From Desulfovibrio sp. (GTDB taxonomy: Bacteria > Desulfobacterota > Desulfovibrionia > Desulfovibrionales > Desulfovibrionaceae): a DNA stretch of 11,474 nt. The DNA lies in contig JAITDR010000054.1 in the NCBI GenBank assembly GCA_031282465.1, forward strand, positions 1 through 11,474, in the 5' to 3' direction. Within the stretch, counting starts at the first letter, position 1, and each line of letters opens with the position of its first letter. Below are positions 7,181-11,474 of this stretch, piece by piece. A program made the position numbers and the translations under genes. The notes under the pieces are model-generated. The model was not told the DNA's origin. It saw nothing but the letters and a program-made list of their open reading frames with translations, and did not search any database.

Positions 7181-9592
7181 ATGACAACAAAACGCAAAAT
7201 TATCGCGGGATTCGGTTTTATGGTCTTGCTGCTTTGCGGAATGTCCACCTTCAGCTTTCAGAAACTGGATATTGCTATGGAAGCGTTTTCAACATACCGC
7301 AGGCAGGCCCGGCTGAATGTGCTGACCAGCGACATGAGCACGGCCATGTCGGATGTTCTGTTGGAATACAACAGATTTATGCGGAGCTACGACCCGGCCC
7401 GTATAGAGGACTCCGTAAAAAATCTGAATAAAATCAAAAAATTGGCCGTAGAGGGAAGTGAAATCACGGATATCGAAGCCAGAAAACGCTTCTTCAGCGA
7501 TATCACGCAACGTGCAGAACCTGTCGATGCACTGTTGAAGTCCATACAGGAGAACACTCTGGCCATACACAGGATTTATGACGAAGAGGTGCGGACGGCC
7601 TATGCTTCTCTGTCCGCCGCCCTGAAGGCGGCAGAGCAGGAAGCCGCGCAGACGAACAATTTTGTCTTGTCCCGGCACATCATCCTGCTTTGGGAAAATA
7701 CGACCCTTGTACTGTCTTCCCTCAACAATTTCAAGGAGAGCCTGGATGCGCGCTATGCCGAGGAACTCATGAAACGCCTCGGAGACATGAAAGGAAACCT
7801 GGACGGCCTTGTCGGCGTACTGCACAGGAGCGAAGTCAGGCAATTATCCGCCGAACTGCTTTCCGCGTACAACACCTTGCGGGCGGCTGTCGGCACCGTG
7901 ACGGAGAAGGCGGCCGCTTTGGAACGCGCCGACGGCGCGATGCGCAATATCAGCAAGATGGTCGAAGACGCCATAGAGGAGTTCAGCGCCAGGATAAACA
8001 AGGAAGCGCGAGAGGAAGCCGAGCATATACGGGAGGGGAACGAAAACACCCGCACGACCGTGCTGGCGGTCGGCATCGCCGGCATACTCGCGGGTACGCT
8101 TGCGGCCGCTTTCATCATCTTGGGGCTGGTGCGCGTGCTCAACAATCTGGCCGGGTTTGCAAAAGCCGTAGCCGGCGGCGACTTTACGCATCAGGTGAGC
8201 ATTACGGAAAAAGGCGAAATCGGCAGCACCGTCGATGCCGTGCGCGCCATACCCGCCGTGCTGAACGACATTCTGGACACCTACGGCAAGCTGGCCCGCG
8301 ATATTCGGTACGGACGCCTGGGGAGCAAAGTCGATGCCTCGCGCTTCAGCGGCAGCTTTGCAACCCTGATCAACGGCACCAACAACATCATAGACACTCT
8401 GCGCGGCATCATAGACCACATTCCGACCCCTGTGATCACGCTGGCCGAAGATACCAGAGTGGAATACCTGAACCGGCGGGCACAAGAAATCGCGGGCGCG
8501 GACGGCGTCGGAAAAACATGCGGACAGCTTTTTCAGCGGGAAGACACCGATACGCCGGACGATGCGCTGAAACAAGCCATACAGACCCTCAGGCCGGCTA
8601 CGGCGGAAACCCGCTGCCGGCCGCGCGGCAAGGAAATGGATATCTCCTACACCGCCCTGCCCGTACTGGATGAGCACGGCAAGCTCACTGCGGTGCTGCA
8701 GCTCGTGACCGACCTGACGGCAATCAAAAATACGGAACGCGCCATCATGGAAGTCGCCGGTCAGGCGGCAAACATTTCGGTCCGCGTGGCCGCGGCTTCG
8801 GAAGAACTCTCGGCCCAGGTCGAGCAGGTGTCGCGCGGTGCCGAAATACAACGCTCGCGCGTCGAATCCACGGCAAGCGCCATGAGCCAGATGAACTCCA
8901 CGGTGCTGGAAGTGGCGCGCAACGCAGGCCAAGCCTCGGAACAGAGCGGACTGACCCGCGACAGGGCCGAAAGCGGCGCCGAACTGGTCAACCGGGTTGT
9001 GGAATCCATCAACCATGTGAACTCCGTGGCCGCGACCCTGCAAAACAACATGGAAGGGCTCGGCTCACAGGCCGAAAGCATCGGCGGCGTGATGAACGTC
9101 ATCTCCGATATTGCCGACCAGACCAACCTTTTGGCGTTAAACGCGGCCATTGAAGCGGCCAGGGCGGGCGAAGCCGGGCGCGGTTTCGCGGTGGTGGCCG
9201 ACGAAGTACGCAAACTGGCGGAAAAAACCATGTCGGCCACGCAGGAAGTCGGCAACAGCATCAGGGCCGTGCAGCAGTCGGCCAAGACCAATATCGACGA
9301 GGTGAAAGCCGCCGTGGAACACGTCGGCAAGGCGACGCAACTGGCAGATTCCTCGGGGTCGGCCTTGAGGGAAATAGTTGAACTGGCCGCCGCGAACTCC
9401 GTGGTAGTGGCTTCCATAGCCACGGCGGCCGAACAGCAGAGCGCAAGCTCGGAAGAAATCAACCGGGCCGTTGAGGAAATCAACCGCATCGTCAACGAAA
9501 CCGCGGACGGCACGGTGCAGTCGAGCGCGGCCGTACAGGAACTGTCGCAGATGGCGCAGGAGTTGAACCGGGTTATGGGACAACTGCATTAG
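7181..9592 (+). CDS. Methyl-accepting chemotaxis protein with helical sensor, HAMP and PAS domains
   Basis: 803 aa transmembrane chemoreceptor. The ATG at 7181 has a full AAGGAGG 5 bases upstream (7169-7175). TM1 is about 8-26. A ~265-residue extracytoplasmic, almost entirely alpha-helical domain follows, of a size that fits an HBM-type double four-helix bundle, then TM2 (about 293-316). HAMP comes next (about 317-370), then a second HAMP-like stretch with [10 protein letters not shown] and [10 protein letters not shown] (about 371-405). A PAS domain (about 408-515, [18 protein letters not shown]) precedes the long signalling coiled coil. The hairpin tip that contacts CheA and CheW is intact ([18 protein letters not shown], 646-663, and [12 protein letters not shown], 667-678). 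Likely methylation helices flank it, including [11 protein letters not shown] (749-759). There is no C-terminal CheR/CheB pentapeptide. The PAS domain has no CxxCH haem motif. The ligand is unknown. Confidence 0.93.
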   Translation: MTTKRKIIAGFGFMVLLLCGMSTFSFQKLDIAMEAFSTYRRQARLNVLTSDMSTAMSDVLLEYNRFMRSYDPARIEDSVKNLNKIKKLAVEGSEITDIEARKRFFSDITQRAEPVDALLKSIQENTLAIHRIYDEEVRTAYASLSAALKAAEQEAAQTNNFVLSRHIILLWENTTLVLSSLNNFKESLDARYAEELMKRLGDMKGNLDGLVGVLHRSEVRQLSAELLSAYNTLRAAVGTVTEKAAALERADGAMRNISKMVEDAIEEFSARINKEAREEAEHIREGNENTRTTVLAVGIAGILAGTLAAAFIILGLVRVLNNLAGFAKAVAGGDFTHQVSITEKGEIGSTVDAVRAIPAVLNDILDTYGKLARDIRYGRLGSKVDASRFSGSFATLINGTNNIIDTLRGIIDHIPTPVITLAEDTRVEYLNRRAQEIAGADGVGKTCGQLFQREDTDTPDDALKQAIQTLRPATAETRCRPRGKEMDISYTALPVLDEHGKLTAVLQLVTDLTAIKNTERAIMEVAGQAANISVRVAAASEELSAQVEQVSRGAEIQRSRVESTASAMSQMNSTVLEVARNAGQASEQSGLTRDRAESGAELVNRVVESINHVNSVAATLQNNMEGLGSQAESIGGVMNVISDIADQTNLLALNAAIEAARAGEAGRGFAVVADEVRKLAEKTMSATQEVGNSIRAVQQSAKTNIDEVKAAVEHVGKATQLADSSGSALREIVELAAANSVVVASIATAAEQQSASSEEINRAVEEINRIVNETADGTVQSSAAVQELSQMAQELNRVMGQLH

Positions 9593-9615
9593 GGTGGGGA
9601 AAACGGCCTTATCCG

Positions 9616-9666
9616 CCGGCATGCGGCGGCAAAAAAGAAAATTCGCTTTACAAAACCGCATGCCGG
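9616..9666 (+). promoter_or_regulatory. Perfect 11-bp inverted repeat before the ATP synthase genes
   Basis: CCGGCATGCGG (9616-9626) is exactly complementary to CCGCATGCCGG (9656-9666), with a 29-base A/T-rich loop. The left arm can also fold alone as CCGCC-loop-GGCGG (9613-9629), so two mutually exclusive hairpins are possible. It begins 23 bases after the receptor stop and may end that transcript or act in the atp leader. There is no T-tract immediately after either hairpin. Confidence 0.4.
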
Positions 9667-9675
9667 GGATAGGTT
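9647..9675 (+). promoter_or_regulatory. Candidate promoter of the ATP synthase operon
   Basis: TTTACA (9647-9652; 5 of 6 matches to the -35 consensus) is followed by a 17-base spacer and TAGGTT (9670-9675; 3 of 6 to the -10). The right arm of the inverted repeat forms most of the spacer. It lies about 62 bases before the atpF' ATG. The match is weak and other promoters further upstream cannot be excluded. Confidence 0.3.
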
Positions 9676-9736
9676 GCCCCTGAACTCGGTTGATTCCCCC
9701 GAAGAACCGCACGACGACGCAGGAGGCAGGCGCGTT

Positions 9737-10162
9737 ATGGACAACATGATCAGCCTTGATCAAAGCCTCTTTATCCAACTGCTGAATTTTCTCATCGCCG
9801 TTGTGGTCCTCAATTTCCTGCTTATCAAACCCGTACGTCGGCAACTGGCCGAGCGCAAAGCATTGACGGAACAGCTTGTGAGCGAAACGGAAGCGTTTGT
9901 CGGCCGCGCCGCCGACAAGCTGCTCGGTTACGAGACGGCGCTGGCCGAGGCTCGCGCTGCGGCCGTCCGGACCCGCGACGCGATCAAGGCCGAGAGCGGG
10001 GCGCAGCAGCGGGAAACGATAAGCAAGGCCAACGACGACGCCGCAGCATTCCTGTCGTCGTCGCGCCGGGTATGCGCTTCGGAATGCAAGGCCGCCGCGG
10101 ATACCCTCCTGGCCGGCGCGGACGGATACGCCGCTCTGGTCGTGCGTAACATTCTCGACTGA
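9737..10162 (+). CDS. atpF': F-type ATP synthase subunit b' (second b-type stator subunit)
   Basis: 141 aa. A single N-terminal membrane helix (about 10-31, FIQLLNFLIAVVVLNFLLI) is followed by KPVRRQLAERK and a long charged alpha-helix that pairs with subunit b in the peripheral stalk. The ATG at 9737 has AGGAGG at 9721-9726. A second ATG three codons on would be too far from it. Its pairing with atpF 37 bases downstream and its position at the head of the cluster identify it as b' rather than b. The C-terminal half is variable, as is normal for this subunit, and has two cysteines. Confidence 0.88.
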   Translation: MDNMISLDQSLFIQLLNFLIAVVVLNFLLIKPVRRQLAERKALTEQLVSETEAFVGRAADKLLGYETALAEARAAAVRTRDAIKAESGAQQRETISKANDDAAAFLSSSRRVCASECKAAADTLLAGADGYAALVVRNILD

Positions 10163-10199
10163 CGTTTTTTGTGCTCCGCGACACTATCCCGGGGGTTCC

Positions 10200-10769
10200 A
10201 TGCATGCTGTGAAACTATGGTGTACCGCCTTGTGTATGCTGCTCGCCTCCGCCCTGCCGGCCCTGGCCGATGCGGCGGGCGGAGAAGCGCACGGGGACTG
10301 GGCCAATACGGCCTGGCGGGTTGCCAACCTCATCCTGTTCATTGCGGTAATCCGCCATTTTTTCGGCAAAAAAATCGCCGCTTTTTTCAAAGGCCGCAGT
10401 GAAGGCATAGCGGCGGAACTGGCCGCCCTTGAAGCCGCCAAGGCCGAAGCGGCCCGAAAGCTGGAGGAAGTGGAGAAGCGCATTGCCGGCCTGGAGCAGG
10501 AGCGTCTCGCGCTGACGGCCGAATACAGGGCGCAGGGCGAAACTCTGCGGGCCGCAATCATCGCAGGCGCGGAAGAGGAAGCGAAACGCATCGCGGCCGG
10601 GGCCCAAACGACGGCTGAAAACGAAATCAAGGCCGCTGTAGAAGCCGTGCGCGCGGAACTGGCTGAAGCAATCGTCACCGAGGCGGAGAAAATGCTTGCG
10701 GAACGGCTGACCGCGCGCGATCACGCCGAACTCGTCGACAAGTATTTGGCGAAGGTGGTATTCCATTGA
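10200..10769 (+). CDS. atpF: F-type ATP synthase subunit b
   Basis: 189 aa stator subunit anchoring F1 to Fo. Residues 1-23 look like a signal peptide (hydrophobic CTALCMLLASALPALA with an ALA-D cleavage-like site), a feature of b subunits in Desulfovibrio-like bacteria. The true membrane helix is at about 35-55 (AWRVANLILFIAVI), followed by FFGKKIAAFFKGRSE and a long Ala/Glu-rich helix. The C-terminus (LAERLTARDHAELVDKYLAKV) is the canonical delta-contacting end. The ATG at 10200 has only a G-run (10191-10195) as SD, so it may rely on coupling to atpF'. The stop TGA (10767-10769) overlaps a TTG (10766-10768), and the last 31 codons are duplicated downstream. Confidence 0.92.
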   Translation: MHAVKLWCTALCMLLASALPALADAAGGEAHGDWANTAWRVANLILFIAVIRHFFGKKIAAFFKGRSEGIAAELAALEAAKAEAARKLEEVEKRIAGLEQERLALTAEYRAQGETLRAAIIAGAEEEAKRIAAGAQTTAENEIKAAVEAVRAELAEAIVTEAEKMLAERLTARDHAELVDKYLAKVVFH

Positions 10770-10900
10770 GAAGCAACGCGGAACCTGCCGAGACACATGT
10801 CGCCGAGGCGGAAACAAAACTTGCGGAACGGCCGGACGCGCGTACTCTCAGCGAACTCGTCGACAACCACCCGGCAAAGGCGGTATTCCATTGAGAAGCA
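10674..10900 (+). repeat. Tandem duplication of the atpF 3' end / atpH start junction
   Basis: Copy 1 (10674-10775) and copy 2 (10799-10900) align over 102 bases with no gap and 21 differences by my hand count (about 79% identity), at an offset of 125 bases. The unit holds the last 31 codons of atpF, the TGA stop, the overlapping TTG start and three codons after it. The longest identical run is the last 19 bases (10757-10775 and 10882-10900), exactly the stop/start overlap; another is GAACTCGTCGACAA. A 23-base stretch (10776-10798) with no visible counterpart separates the copies. Copy 1 encodes the conserved AtpF C-terminus, so copy 2 is the derived one. Confidence 0.9.
10766..10894 (+). CDS. 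42-codon small ORF made by the atpF/atpH junction duplication
   Basis: It runs from the TTG overlapping the atpF stop to the TGA overlapping the atpH TTG (ATTGA at both ends). AAGGTGGT lies 6 bases before its start (10752-10759). The peptide begins MRSNAEPAETH, which is new, and continues as a degenerate copy of the AtpF tail (VAEAETKLAERPDARTLSEL, ending AKAVFH). Three prolines replace or break helix positions (Leu to Pro twice). Differences from the parent by codon position are about 6, 10 and 5, with no third-position excess, so I see no sign of selection on the peptide itself. It may be translated only as a bridge that delivers ribosomes to atpH, or be a neutral remnant. Confidence 0.45.
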   Translation: MRSNAEPAETHVAEAETKLAERPDARTLSELVDNHPAKAVFH

Positions 10901-11442
10901 GCATCGCCGCCCGCAGATATGCGCGGGCGTTGTATTCCTTGGGCAGGGAAAAAGGCCTGCCCGAACTGGAAGGGTACTCTGCGGCGCTGGGGATGTTGAG
11001 CGCCGCCCTGAACGAATCGCCCGAGCTGCGCAGCCTGATGGGAAACCCGGTCATCAGCGCAGCGGAAAAAACATCGGTCATCGACACTCTTGCGGGCAGA
11101 CTGAAAATATCCGGCGCAGTCCTGAATTTATGCCGCCTTATGGCCGACAATAAACGCTTGCCCGAACTGCCTGCCGCAACGACCGCCTTCAACGCGCTTC
11201 TTGATGCGGAAAAAGGCGTGGCACGCGGTGAAATCTACACGGCAACAGAGCTTGACGAGGCCAAAAAAGCGGAAGTGACGGCAACGCTCGCCGAGAAAAG
11301 CGGCCTGAAACCGGCCCTCGCGTTCCGCGTGGATCCTTCCATACTCGGCGGCGTCGTGCTGAAGATCGGAGATATGGTCATGGACGCGAGCCTGCGCGCG
11401 CAACTGTCCATCCTCAAAGACACCATCAAGAAGGGTGAGTAG
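10891..11442 (+). CDS. atpH: F-type ATP synthase subunit delta
   Basis: 183 aa, normal length. It links the top of F1 (alpha subunits) to the b/b' stalk. The N-terminus SSIAARRYARALYSLG (3-18) and C-terminus DPSILGGVVLKIGDMVMDAS, followed by RAQL, are the two signatures of the OSCP/delta family. The TTG start at 10891 is four codons before the conserved IAARRYA. No ATG or GTG offers a better choice, and AAGGCGGT (10877-10884) lies 6 bases upstream. The start overlaps the stop of the small ORF, not atpF, because of the junction duplication. Its stop is 4 bases before the atpA ATG. Confidence 0.93.
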   Translation: MRSSIAARRYARALYSLGREKGLPELEGYSAALGMLSAALNESPELRSLMGNPVISAAEKTSVIDTLAGRLKISGAVLNLCRLMADNKRLPELPAATTAFNALLDAEKGVARGEIYTATELDEAKKAEVTATLAEKSGLKPALAFRVDPSILGGVVLKIGDMVMDASLRAQLSILKDTIKKGE

Positions 11443-11446
11443 GGTC

Positions 11447-11474
11447 ATGCAGATTAAAGCGGAAGAAATCGGCA
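11447..11474 (+). CDS. atpA: F-type ATP synthase subunit alpha, N-terminal start (partial)
   Basis: ATG at 11447 opens MQIKAEEIG and runs off the window. This is the usual first peptide of AtpA, and the gene order b'-b-delta-alpha predicts it. AAGGGTGAG (11431-11439) serves as SD inside the end of atpH. Confidence 0.85.

Noticed and set aside
7003..7431. 142-codon ORF starting at the first ATGAAATCATG and overlapping the chemoreceptor start in another frame
   Set aside because: It has no SD, its frame runs through the first ~80 codons of a clear receptor gene, and the repeated MKSWKNS/MKSCRNS start is explained by the duplicated dyad.
10776..10798. Spacer between the junction copies as a remnant of the atpH 5' end
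   Set aside because: Compared base by base with the atpH codons after 10900, matches are at about chance level.

Overview
The window is GC-rich, densely coded bacterial chromosome. The best guess for the source is a member of the Desulfovibrionaceae or a close relative (Desulfobacterota). The clues are an F-type ATP synthase cluster that starts with two b-type subunits (b' then b, the b subunit carrying a signal-like N-terminus) and lacks the a and c genes. Large Cache-type hybrid kinases and PAS-containing chemoreceptors also fit. This placement rests on protein family style, not on a search.

Left part (1-2965): the last 33 codons of an unidentified gene, then a glutamate/aspartate-type Na+ symporter (203-1519). 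A strong composite palindrome (1542-1588) separates it from a convergent PHP-domain phosphoesterase (1540-2445, minus). Divergent from that is a Trm112/UPF0434-like small zinc protein (2633-2965) with an unusual arginine-rich tail, which overlaps the end of the next gene.

Middle (2956-7180): a minus-strand pair, dihydropteroate synthase (folP) followed by a Cache hybrid histidine kinase with two receiver domains. The pair is joined by a 1-base TGATG stop/start overlap. A 602-base, partly AT-rich intergenic region separates folP from a divergent chemoreceptor. It holds a candidate promoter and two copies of an ATGAAATCAT dyad exactly 42 bp apart.

Right part (7181-11474): a methyl-accepting chemotaxis protein with a long helical sensor domain, HAMP and PAS, then the ATP synthase cluster atpF'-atpF-(small ORF)-atpH-atpA (start only). 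The most unusual item in the window is at the atpF/atpH junction. About 102 bp covering the last 31 codons of atpF, its stop codon, and the TTG start of atpH is present twice, 125 bp apart, without gaps and at about 79% identity. The duplication creates a 42-codon ORF that starts by overlapping the atpF stop and ends by overlapping the atpH start with the same ATTGA geometry. This gives a chain of potentially coupled re-initiation events inside a complex where subunit ratio matters (two different b-type subunits, one delta).
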